Virus record (IMG/VR): IMGVR_UViG_3300042731_004201
Span: 1 to 22,659 of that record
From: a virus
Strand: one strand, 5' to 3'
Length of the DNA stretch: 22,659 nucleotides
A program made the position numbers and the translations under genes. The notes under the pieces are model-generated. The model made no database searches. It saw nothing but the letters and a program-made list of their open reading frames with translations, and was not told where the DNA came from. Positions 8,295 to 13,912 of this stretch are shown piece by piece (the first letter of the stretch is position 1; each line of letters starts with the position of its first letter).

Positions 8295-8309
8295 TCCTTT
8301 CACCTCCTA

Positions 8310-9575
8310 TCAATAATATACTGGTTTAATATTAGGTGTATTCCAACCATGTGAAAATATTTGTTCATCTAATGCATATCTAATGGAATCTATTGCATCA
8401 TCATTTAACTTTGGAAATTCTTCTATTATTATACCTTCTTTATTTCTTTTGGACCTATAAGAATTTAATTCCCTAAATGTGTTAGGACATCTTACAGGAT
8501 CGACATAAATATGTGAAAGGTTTTGCAACCATTTAAAACTATGATCTCTTCCATCTTTACCTTTAACTTTTGTGCAACGTATTATATTTAATCCCATTGC
8601 TTTTAGTTCTCTAATTTGATTTCTGGCCGCATTATCACCTTTTATTAATTCATTATATGATATTTTATTATCTATTTCCTTTTTTAATTCTTTATTTAAT
8701 ATATCGGTTCTATATACTTCATCAAATATATATAAATCGGTATTATCGAAATGCATTCTAGTATATGCTGTTGGATGAGCTGAGCCAAAATCTAAGCCAT
8801 TATATAATTTATCAAAACTATCTATCATATCTTTCATATTCATAGGTACTACGTTTCTGAAAACTTCGCCACCGGTTCCAGTTATTTTACCCTCGTAGAT
8901 ATTTAAATACTTTTCATAGTTTTCTTTTTTCATACGTTCTATGGTGTTTAATTGCCTACGATTTATCCATTTAGATGGTACGGTTGTATAATCAGAATGG
9001 ATAATAAGTCGATCTGGATATTCTTTTGTCATTTCTATATTTACCCAATGATCTTTACTAGGTGGTGGATTAAATGTATAAAATATAATAGATTTCTCGC
9101 CTCTGGCTAATGATATATTGACTGAATTTATTTCGTCCATTCCTGCAAACTCTTCTGTTTCCTCATATAAAATATATTTACAATATCCTTCCTCAAACTC
9201 ACTAGATTTTAGTTTTGTCGGTTCATCACACCCATGAAACCTAATTTCTTGACCGGAAGGAATATATACACATTTTAGAGGACTTACTGTACATTTCCAA
9301 AGATGTTTTATACCAAATATATTTAATGTCCATATTATTTTACTATATACTGTACTTTTCAAGGTACCGGCTATTTTTCTGATACAAGTAGCATGTGTTT
9401 TCTCTTTTCTTTCATGCCAATCTTCCATCATACCAAATATTGTTATCTCTGCGGCAAATGAGCTTTTAGCTGAATGTCTACCACCTGAATTTACTATTTC
9501 TAAGGTTTCTGCATCTAATATAGTATTTATATGAGGTTTAAAAGGTTCAGTTACTTGATCTGCTAATTTAATCAT
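8310..9575 (-). CDS. terL: Terminase large subunit (PBSX/XtmB-like)
   Basis: This is the packaging motor ATPase and nuclease. From the ATG at 9575 the protein has 421 residues. An ATPase P-loop variant GGRHSAKSS lies at 31-39, a Walker B-like strand KYILYEETEEF at 133-143 and a coupling motif FYTFNPPP at 165-172. In the C-terminal nuclease, LYNGLDFGSAHPTAYTR carries the first catalytic Asp, with KGDNAAR and NDDAIDSIRYAL further on. The GGRHSAKSS form is typical of the PBSX-type large subunits. The frame is open up to 9626, but that would overlap the small subunit gene by 47 bp. The ATG at 9575 lies four bases after the terS stop and has AAAGAGAG upstream, so I prefer it. Confidence 0.9.
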   Translation of the reverse strand: MIKLADQVTEPFKPHINTILDAETLEIVNSGGRHSAKSSFAAEITIFGMMEDWHERKEKTHATCIRKIAGTLKSTVYSKIIWTLNIFGIKHLWKCTVSPLKCVYIPSGQEIRFHGCDEPTKLKSSEFEEGYCKYILYEETEEFAGMDEINSVNISLARGEKSIIFYTFNPPPSKDHWVNIEMTKEYPDRLIIHSDYTTVPSKWINRRQLNTIERMKKENYEKYLNIYEGKITGTGGEVFRNVVPMNMKDMIDSFDKLYNGLDFGSAHPTAYTRMHFDNTDLYIFDEVYRTDILNKELKKEIDNKISYNELIKGDNAARNQIRELKAMGLNIIRCTKVKGKDGRDHSFKWLQNLSHIYVDPVRCPNTFRELNSYRSKRNKEGIIIEEFPKLNDDAIDSIRYALDEQIFSHGWNTPNIKPVYY

Positions 9576-9579
9576 TTTT

Positions 9580-9981
9580 TTACTCTCTTTTAAATATAAG
9601 TTGGTCTTTATTAGGTGAAGTACCAACAGGATACCTTTTTAATAATTCAGCAGCCGCCTTAGTTCTTTCTTTCACATCAATTTTTTTATCTCTCATTATA
9701 GTAGTGAAATACTCGATAATTTCATCCAATTGTGCATGTTTATCACAATTATTTTGTTTGACTAGTTCTTCTATTTTTTCATTAATTTTTGGTTTACTCA
9801 GTAATATGCTACCTTGTCGATATAAACAATTCTTTTCTTGTTTAGTCAATTCTCTTTTCTCTTTTTTTGCAGTGTCTTGAATCTTTTTGCAATACCCGGC
9901 TTTTAAAGCGGCTTCATAAGCATTACAACAAATTGCATATTCAAGGCAAAATTTTAACTGCAATGGTGTTAATGAAAACAC
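9580..9981 (-). CDS. terS: Terminase small subunit
   Basis: This 133-residue DNA-recognition subunit of the packaging terminase has the N-terminal pattern LTPLQLKFCLEYAICCNAYE followed by AALKAGY, the common 'LT-kQ--F--eYl---Na--AA--AGYs' helix-turn-helix. A segment GSILLSKPKINEKIEELVKQ (about 75-94) matches 'g--LL-kp-i---I'. The rest is helical and would oligomerise. The start is GTG at 9981, three bases after the upstream stop, with only a weak AGG in front; translation is probably coupled. It directly precedes the large subunit. Confidence 0.85.
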   Translation of the reverse strand: MFSLTPLQLKFCLEYAICCNAYEAALKAGYCKKIQDTAKKEKRELTKQEKNCLYRQGSILLSKPKINEKIEELVKQNNCDKHAQLDEIIEYFTTIMRDKKIDVKERTKAAAELLKRYPVGTSPNKDQLIFKRE

Positions 9982-9984
9982 GTA

Positions 9985-10383
9985 TTATTTGCCTGCACTA
10001 TGCTTTTTTATAAAATCATATCCTGCATTTTTACCTTGAATCATACTATCAAAAAATGATAAGCTGAATGTTTTTCCATTATCATAACCACATGATACTA
10101 AATATTTTTTTCTATCTATACAATATTTTATATAGATGTCATATTTTCCACCATTACAGACAACTAATGACTTATAGGAATCTATATTACGTAATGGTGT
10201 ACCGTTTTTATTACGTAACTTCCTTCCGTATCCGTCAACAAAATCATCTTCGGTAATAGTTTTTTCAAATAATACCTCTTCATTTAATACAGTACCTTTT
10301 ATATTTATATCTCTTACTCCCTTAACAGTATAAAGATTTTTATCATTTCTGAATTTTGATTTATTTGATTTTGTTTCAGCCAT
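9985..10383 (-). CDS. Hypothetical protein upstream of terminase
   Basis: This 132-residue protein is not recognised. The first 15 residues are polar (MAETKSNKSKFRND). The remainder mixes beta-like segments (TVKGVRDINIKGTVLNEEVL, SLVVCNGGKYDIYIKYCIDR) and ends in GYDFIKKHSAGK. There is no membrane segment or signal peptide. The ribosome binding site AAGGAGG is very strong. It is the first protein gene after the tRNA region in the late block, where phages often carry a small HNH or DNA-binding gene, but no HNH motif or zinc site is present here. Confidence 0.6.
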   Translation of the reverse strand: MAETKSNKSKFRNDKNLYTVKGVRDINIKGTVLNEEVLFEKTITEDDFVDGYGRKLRNKNGTPLRNIDSYKSLVVCNGGKYDIYIKYCIDRKKYLVSCGYDNGKTFSLSFFDSMIQGKNAGYDFIKKHSAGK

Positions 10384-10409
10384 AAATCACGCCTCCTTTT
10401 ATTTAATAA

Positions 10410-10481
10410 TAGCAGTGACGGGAATCGAACCCATGATAACCGGAATATGAACCCGGTACCTTGCCACTTGGTTACACTGCA
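10410..10481 (-). tRNA. tRNA with CAU anticodon (Met or Ile-AUA)
   Basis: A complete cloverleaf reads on the minus strand. The acceptor is TGCAGTG/CACTGCT, with T1 opposite T72 unpaired. T8 and A9 are followed by D-stem ACC/GGT, anticodon stem CCGGG/TCCGG with loop TTCATAT (anticodon CAT), a five-base variable loop and T-arm ATGGG-TTCGATT-CCCGT. No CCA is encoded. CAT can mean elongator Met, initiator Met or, after lysidine modification, Ile reading AUA. AUA codons are frequent in this phage, which makes Ile attractive, but the sequence does not settle it. The open 1-72 pair and the GGG run in the anticodon stem are faintly initiator-like. Confidence 0.8.
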
Positions 10482-10488
10482 ATAAACA

Positions 10489-10558
10489 ATTGATTAACAG
10501 GAATCGAACCTATATCTTTCTAAGCCACTCGAATGTTCTACCATTGAACTATAACCAA
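10489..10558 (-). tRNA. tRNA-like gene with defective anticodon arm (possible pseudo-tRNA)
   Basis: The acceptor TTGGTTA/TAATCAA, D-arm GTTC-AATGGTA-GAAC and T-arm ATAGG-TTCGATT-CCTGT are all good. The anticodon arm is not: TTCGA and TAGAA form the stem with a G-A mismatch, and the loop GTGGCT has six bases instead of seven. The anticodon therefore cannot be assigned; GGC, GTG and TGG are all readable depending on where the base was lost. The gene is one or two bases shorter than usual. Either it is decaying, or the RNA is unusual. Confidence 0.55.
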
Positions 10559-10566
10559 CCAATTAA

Positions 10567-10648
10567 AAGGACCGCTGGGAATCGAACCCAGACATATAGA
10601 AATATATTGGATAGCTAATCCATGGATAATGCCAATATCCCAAATCCT
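10567..10648 (-). tRNA. tRNA-like gene, long variable arm (Ser/Leu class), irregular
   Basis: The T-arm CTGGG-TTCGATT-CCCAG is perfect. The 3' acceptor strand CGGTCCT pairs with AGGATTT over six bases, two of them G-T, with one mismatch. A D-arm-like hairpin (GATA-TTGGCAT-TATC) contains the conserved GG. A long variable arm (ATATA-TTTC-TATAT) points to the class II tRNAs, Ser or Leu. The anticodon stem-loop TGGA-TTAGCTA-TCCA has the four-pair stem in an odd register, so GCT (Ser), TAG (Leu) and AGC are all possible readings. The base at position 8 is not T. It may be decayed, or may be the 3' end of the neighbouring structured RNA region. Confidence 0.45.
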
Positions 10649-10951
10649 AACACAATCACATTAATTATATTACTAACACTCAATACTGGAATTTTTGTTT
10701 ATGGTCTATGTTATCTACCTACTTTTGCATTTCGGTTTGTTTCCATACCATATTATAAAACGTTCTTGAGCCATTATATTTATTTACCTCTAATTTTCAA
10801 GTATATAAGTTCATTATCGCTTATATACCCTACTAATTAGAACCTTCCTGCCACCTATCGTTTATTAATATGCTTTGTTAACGTTCCCAACTAGTATGGT
10901 TAACACTTAAGGTGTTTAAAAACGATCAAAAACTTTTACCTGAATAGGTAG

Positions 10952-10968
10952 TAAGGACTTGCACCTTA
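10952..10968 (-). repeat. Hairpin repeat copy A (T-arm-like)
   Basis: On the minus strand this reads TAAGG-TGCAAGT-CCTTA, a perfect five-base stem with a seven-base loop. It is followed at once by CTACCTA, which pairs with TAGGTAG at 11038-11032. That is exactly the geometry of a tRNA T-arm and acceptor, and the loop differs from the usual TTCAAGT by one base. Confidence 0.6.
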
Positions 10969-11000
10969 TACAACAACTTTGTCAAAGTCAATTGACTTCG

Positions 11001-11017
11001 TAAGGACTTGCCCCTTA
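11001..11017 (-). repeat. Hairpin repeat copy B
   Basis: On the minus strand this reads TAAGG-GGCAAGT-CCTTA, identical to copy A at 10952-10968 except for one loop base. Between the copies is the 14-bp palindrome AAGTCAATTGACTT (10985-10998). Both copies lie inside the ATAGGTAG/CTACCTAT outer stem, and the direct repeat TTACCTGA (10936-10943 and 11041-11048) flanks the unit. Confidence 0.6.
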
Positions 11018-11048
11018 GTAACTTACTATGTCTACCTATCTTACCTGA

Positions 11049-11119
11049 CTGGAATAAATGGATTTGAACCACTACTATTAGAATCAAAGTCTAATATGCT
11101 ACCATTACATCATATTCCA
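11049..11119 (-). tRNA. tRNA-Gln (UUG)
   Basis: The cloverleaf is complete on the minus strand. The acceptor TGGAATA/TATTCCA has seven perfect pairs and discriminator G. A short D-arm contains the conserved GG. The anticodon stem TTAGA/TCTAA encloses loop CTTTGAT, giving anticodon TTG. The T-arm is AGTGG-TTCAAAT-CCATT. The U1 start and G73 are typical of bacterial tRNA-Gln. No CCA is encoded. It would read CAA, the favoured Gln codon in an AT-rich genome. Its first ten bases overlap the 3' end of the upstream AbrB-like gene. Confidence 0.88.
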
Positions 11120-11295
11120 TTAAAATCTTTTTCTGTTATCTTCTTTAATAATATACCCTCTTTTACTTCAATAACATTTATAGAATCTCCTGCTTTTAAT
11201 TCTTTATTTTTTGCAATATTTAAAGGTATATTAAACACTAAACTACCTCTTTTGTTTATTTTGTATATTTTTCTAATACTTAAGTTATCATTCAT
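11110..11295 (-). CDS. AbrB/SpoVT-like small DNA-binding protein (copy 1)
   Basis: A 61-residue protein with the swapped-hairpin AbrB pattern: IRKIYKINKRGSLVFNIPLN, then the NIAKNKELKAGDSINVIEV helix and strand, and GILLKKI. Members bind DNA as dimers and act as transition regulators or antitoxins; no toxin gene is adjacent. The longest frame starts at 11301, but that ATG is only two bases from the AAGGA site. The ATG at 11295, eight bases away, is the better start. It is the first gene after the leftward promoter at 11411-11439, and a terminator-like hairpin lies 22 bases in front of it. Its stop codon lies inside tRNA-Gln. A second AbrB-like gene is at 18864. Confidence 0.72.
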   Translation of the reverse strand: MNDNLSIRKIYKINKRGSLVFNIPLNIAKNKELKAGDSINVIEVKEGILLKKITEKDFNGI

Positions 11296-11316
11296 TTCCA
11301 TATTCCTTTTTTTGCC

Positions 11317-11351
11317 AAAAAGGTAGTGATGAGCTTATTCACTACCTTTTT
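11317..11351 (-). terminator. Terminator-like hairpin in the leader of AbrB copy 1 (attenuator candidate)
   Basis: AAAAAGGTAGTGA (11317-11329) and TCACTACCTTTTT (11339-11351) are perfect 13-base inverted repeats around a nine-base loop. The stem ends in a T run on either strand, so it could stop transcription both ways. It lies between the leftward promoter (start near 11404) and the first gene, so leftward transcripts must read through it to reach the tRNAs and late genes. A stopped transcript would be about 90 nt. Confidence 0.6.
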
Positions 11352-11410
11352 GAGCATTAGTTAATTTCAAAATTTTATATAGGATTTGTTTGAGTCATAA
11401 TCATAATTAA

Positions 11411-11439
11411 ATTATATCATGTTTAGCTTTTTGAGTCAA
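11411..11439 (-). promoter_or_regulatory. Leftward promoter for AbrB-tRNA (and possibly late) genes
   Basis: On the minus strand, TTGACT (11439-11434), 17 bases and TATAAT (11416-11411) form an almost perfect sigma-70/SigA promoter with an extended TG before the -10. The expected start is near 11404. No other strong promoter was seen upstream of the terminase genes. Confidence 0.7.
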
Positions 11440-11450
11440 TATGATATAAT
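11422..11450 (+). promoter_or_regulatory. Rightward early promoter, extended -10
   Basis: TGATATAAT (11442-11450) is an extended -10. The -35 position 17 bases upstream (TTTAGC, 11422-11427) is weak. Transcription would begin near 11457 and enter the gene at 11483. The -10 lies in a perfect 13-bp inverted repeat with the leftward -10 (TAAATTATATCAT at 11408-11420 and ATGATATAATTTA at 11441-11453), so one regulator or one polymerase could choose between directions. Confidence 0.6.
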
Positions 11451-11482
11451 TTAGATACGAACTAATTAAGGAGAATATTAAA

Positions 11483-11779
11483 ATGGACAAAGTTAAAATA
11501 GGTGGTATTTTATATAAAGTTTCAAAAATTAAAGATTTAGCCAGAGATAGAGGTCACTTAGGTGAATGCTGTGGTAATAATGCAACAATAGGTTTAGATG
11601 ATAATTTACATTCAGATGTTGAAAGAAAAGTATTACTGCATGAAATTATTGAGGCTATTAATTTTGAGTATGAGTTAGAATTAGCACATAATAAAATATC
11701 TACTTTAGAATCATCTTTATATCAAGTAATAATGGATAATAAAGAATTAATAAAAAGCTTTTGGAAGGTTGATGATTAA
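11483..11779 (+). CDS. Small metallopeptidase-like phage protein (HEIIE variant)
   Basis: This 98-residue protein belongs to a group of small phage proteins that look like the catalytic helix of ImmA/IrrE-type zinc peptidases. ILYKVSKIKDLARDRGHLG opens it, and LLHEIIEAINFEYELELAHN (51-70) is followed by KISTLESSLYQVIMDN. Relatives often have HEIxH; here the second His is Glu (H53, E54, E57), while H69 and E76 might take part in metal binding. Activity is therefore uncertain. It is the first gene of the early rightward operon, with an AAGGAG site. The next gene begins at the base after its stop. Proteins of this kind in phage early regions sometimes act on host regulators; that role is only a guess here. 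Confidence 0.6.
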   Translation: MDKVKIGGILYKVSKIKDLARDRGHLGECCGNNATIGLDDNLHSDVERKVLLHEIIEAINFEYELELAHNKISTLESSLYQVIMDNKELIKSFWKVDD

Positions 11780-12433
11780 ATGGAAATAAAATTAATAACT
11801 AAAGAAACAAATCTAAATGAGGTAAGATTACACCCTTATAATTGGGATGCAACATGTTATAAAAATACTATGTTATTAGATGTATACAAGATAGAAGGCT
11901 ATTATCATTGTATAGGTGGAAAATATGGTAATAATGATTTATGGTGCTGTCCTAGAGGTGAAAAACCGACTTTTGATAATTTAGTAGAATTTAACGGTAA
12001 TGCTTGTAATTGGGATTTTGAAGTTAAACAAGAAAATTATACTAAATCAAAATGGAATGAAACAGAAGTTTTATGTACTAATTTAGTCATTATCAGACGT
12101 AATGGAAAAAGATTTTATTCATTCGGTTGTCGTGATCTTGAATATGGTGTCCATAAAGCTATGGTATTAATGACCGATATACAGGAACATCCTATATCAT
12201 TTAGTCATATAAATTATGAGAATGAAATATTAAATAGAAGAATTGATTGGAAGCATATGCCTTCCATTATAAAAAGTTATACCATGGATGGAAACCTTGG
12301 TATTGTTCCAGATGAAAGATTAATTACTCCTGAAGAATTTTCTAAAAAAGTATTAGGTGATTTTGAAGATAATATGGTTATGGAAGATTTATTTGCACCA
12401 AGTATAGATTGGTTTAGAGAGGTTGATGATTAA
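11780..12433 (+). CDS. Hypothetical early protein
   Basis: This 217-residue protein is not recognised. It is soluble, rich in Trp, Tyr, Cys and His in its first half (RLHPYNWDATCYKN, YYHCIGGKYGNNDLWCCP, FNGNACNWDFEV), and acidic at the C-terminus. The cysteines do not form a clear zinc motif. The start codon follows the previous stop directly (TAAATG), with a GGAAGG site 12 bases back inside the previous gene. It shares an identical 17-base junction with the next gene boundary, and both encode a Val-Asp-Asp C-terminus. It is presumably an early host-interaction gene because of its position, not its sequence. Confidence 0.65.
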   Translation: MEIKLITKETNLNEVRLHPYNWDATCYKNTMLLDVYKIEGYYHCIGGKYGNNDLWCCPRGEKPTFDNLVEFNGNACNWDFEVKQENYTKSKWNETEVLCTNLVIIRRNGKRFYSFGCRDLEYGVHKAMVLMTDIQEHPISFSHINYENEILNRRIDWKHMPSIIKSYTMDGNLGIVPDERLITPEEFSKKVLGDFEDNMVMEDLFAPSIDWFREVDD

Positions 12434-12853
12434 ATGAAAAAAGTTAGTGCTAGAAAATTAGATTTAAGATGTCTAGAGAAAGAACCAAATACTTTTGAAA
12501 TTAGAGATATGGATAATAAGTTAATCTCTAATTCATGTGAGGATTTATCAAATGGTTTGGAAGATGGTCAAACAGCTACATTTTATTTTGTAGGTTTAAC
12601 CGAATCAATGTATACAAATAAAAATCCTAAAAAGCCTATGACTTGTAATGTGACTGGAACTCCTTCATTTGAGATTATTGAGTACCTTTATAAGAAAAAG
12701 AAAATGTCTATAATGGGTATTTTTACATTATATCTTCGGATGTGTGAAGATTGTATTAATGAGCTTGAGTCTATAGCTAAAGGCGAAGTTAGTTATAAAA
12801 GAACGGCTGGAACTGAATGCGATTTTTGTAAAGAAATACTTAAATTGGTTTAA
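12434..12853 (+). CDS. Hypothetical early protein with CxxC pair
   Basis: This 139-residue protein is not recognised. Two CxxC pairs near the C-terminus (C104-C107 in MCEDC and C129-C132 in CDFC, 21 residues apart) could bind zinc. The N-terminal half looks beta-rich (TFEIRDMDNKLISNS, GQTATFYFVGLTES). It is the last gene of the early operon, directly after the 217-residue protein, and is followed by a strong intrinsic terminator 24 bases downstream. A DNA- or protein-binding role is possible but not shown. Confidence 0.62.
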   Translation: MKKVSARKLDLRCLEKEPNTFEIRDMDNKLISNSCEDLSNGLEDGQTATFYFVGLTESMYTNKNPKKPMTCNVTGTPSFEIIEYLYKKKKMSIMGIFTLYLRMCEDCINELESIAKGEVSYKRTAGTECDFCKEILKLV

Positions 12854-12877
12854 ATAAAATTATTAGATAACATGTGT

Positions 12878-12914
12878 GAGGCACAGATTGAATAAAATCA
12901 TCTGTGCCTCTTTA
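12878..12914 (+). terminator. Intrinsic terminator of the early operon
   Basis: GAGGCACAGAT (12878-12888) and ATCTGTGCCTC (12900-12910) form a perfect 11-base stem with an 11-base loop, followed by TTTATAAT. It ends the three-gene operon 11483-12853. Confidence 0.85.
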
Positions 12915-13031
12915 TAATTAATTTATCAACACACCGCAAAACCATACGACTGGATGACTAATAGTTTTTATATGAATATATCTACCAGACCATTATATTA
13001 TAATTATTCGTTTTATGCAATATTTATAAAC

Positions 13032-13063
13032 AAAAAAACCTAGTTATATAGTACTAGGTTTTT
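13032..13063. terminator. Bidirectional terminator hairpin
   Basis: AAAAACCTAGT (13034-13044) and ACTAGGTTTTT (13053-13063) are perfect 11-base inverted repeats with an eight-base loop. A or T runs on both sides allow termination on either strand. No gene is seen directly on either side, so it may end a short RNA starting after 12915 or act as a backup. Confidence 0.6.
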
Positions 13064-13218
13064 AAAATTCACGATGAAAAATGCTAACTTTAGTATATCA
13101 TATGCAGGATAAAAGTCAAAACGCAGTCTACCAAAATATTTAAAACATATGTATTTTGGCTTTAAAATATATATGTTATATAAAATATTTTAATGAAAGT
13201 CTTGAAATATATGATTTA

Positions 13219-13285
13219 AGACCTTATAAAAAGTTGTATTATTTATGGCAAAAGATTAGACCTTTTATAAAAGATGTATTATTTA
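13219..13285. repeat. Imperfect tandem repeat, 39-bp offset
   Basis: AGACCTTATAAAAAGTTG followed by TATTATTTA (13219-13245) recurs as AGACCTTTTATAAAAGATG followed by TATTATTTA (13258-13285). The second copy is followed by GACCC. The offset of 39 bp is close to four helical turns. The 61-codon frame across it is not supported as a gene. Confidence 0.55.
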
Positions 13286-13623
13286 GACCCAAATCACTTA
13301 TTTTAATACTTATTAAATCCATCAGCTTCCAAATATTGTAAAACACAACCTGCAGGCCCTAGTTCCTCAGTGTTAAAATCATACATATAATAAAACATTT
13401 AAATTATAATTTCCAGTCGAGTGATTTTTGAACAGTGATTTACCCGACATTTAAACTCTACAATAGTGATAAATGAAAAGGTGGTTACTGACAAATAATG
13501 AACTCAACACACCTCAAACCCAGACTACTACTGCATAGTGATTTTAGTGCGTTTTCAGCCGTCTACCTATAGAAATATATTTTTTTACACAGGGTATACA
13601 AATGTTTTGTATTGTTCATGTTT

Positions 13624-13652
13624 AATGGTGGATATTGGTTACCATTTTTTTT
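13624..13652 (+). terminator. Weak intrinsic terminator
   Basis: AATGGT (13624-13629) and ACCATT (13641-13646) form a six-base stem, followed by a run of eight T. It would end a rightward transcript coming from the repeat region, for which no gene is visible. Confidence 0.4.
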
Positions 13653-13912
13653 ATTTTAAATATACATACAGAAATTTGAAACGTCACTAACCTCACTCTT
13701 ATTATTACTGGGATACAAGCGTGACAATATTTGTAAAAAATCGCTGTAGTGATGTAGTATCCATAGAGAGGAGATTTCATTTTCCGTTTCTCACTTTGAA
13801 AATCACTGAAAACACATTATAACCTATTTAATACCAATGTTGTTAAAATCACACAATCATAAAACGAAACATCCTAAATATTGACATAACTGGAAAGTGA
13901 AAAAAATACTAA

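Larger units (their letters stand above)
10649..11048 (-). ncRNA. Candidate structured non-coding RNA inside the tRNA region
   Basis: About 400 nt with no convincing gene lie between two tRNA genes. In plus-strand coordinates, inverted repeats include GTATATAAG (10801-10809) with CTTATATAC (10820-10828), enclosed by TCTAATT (10789-10795) with AATTAGA (10835-10841). CTCAA (10679-10683) pairs with TTGAG (10766-10770) around ATGGT (10701-10705) with ACCAT (10747-10751). AACAC (10902-10906) pairs with GTGTT (10912-10916). ATAGGTAG (10944-10951) pairs with CTACCTAT (11032-11039) around two near-identical hairpins. Large phage RNAs such as ROOL and GOLLD are known to sit beside phage tRNA genes. 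I cannot assign this one to either. The strand is assumed from the tRNAs. Confidence 0.4.

Noticed and set aside
9576-9626. Longer terminase large subunit start
   Set aside because: The extra 17 residues overlap terS by 47 bp and have no family-like sequence. The ATG at 9575 has a ribosome binding site and follows the terS stop.
10622-10840. 72-codon plus-strand reading frame in the tRNA region
   Set aside because: It overlaps a tRNA-like gene and strong inverted repeats, has no ribosome binding site and gives a hydrophobic low-complexity product on the strand opposite to the tRNAs.
10649-11048. Group I intron splitting a tRNA gene
   Set aside because: I looked for the conserved core strands (P7-type GACTA...TAGTC pairs) and for a matching split tRNA half at the far end, and saw neither.
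10979-11326. 115-codon plus-strand reading frame
   Set aside because: It runs antisense through tRNA-Gln and the AbrB-like gene, without a ribosome binding site. The AbrB-like frame has both a site and a recognised pattern.
13156-13341. 61-codon frame in the control region
   Set aside because: There is no ribosome binding site at the start. It crosses an imperfect direct repeat and its product resembles no family.
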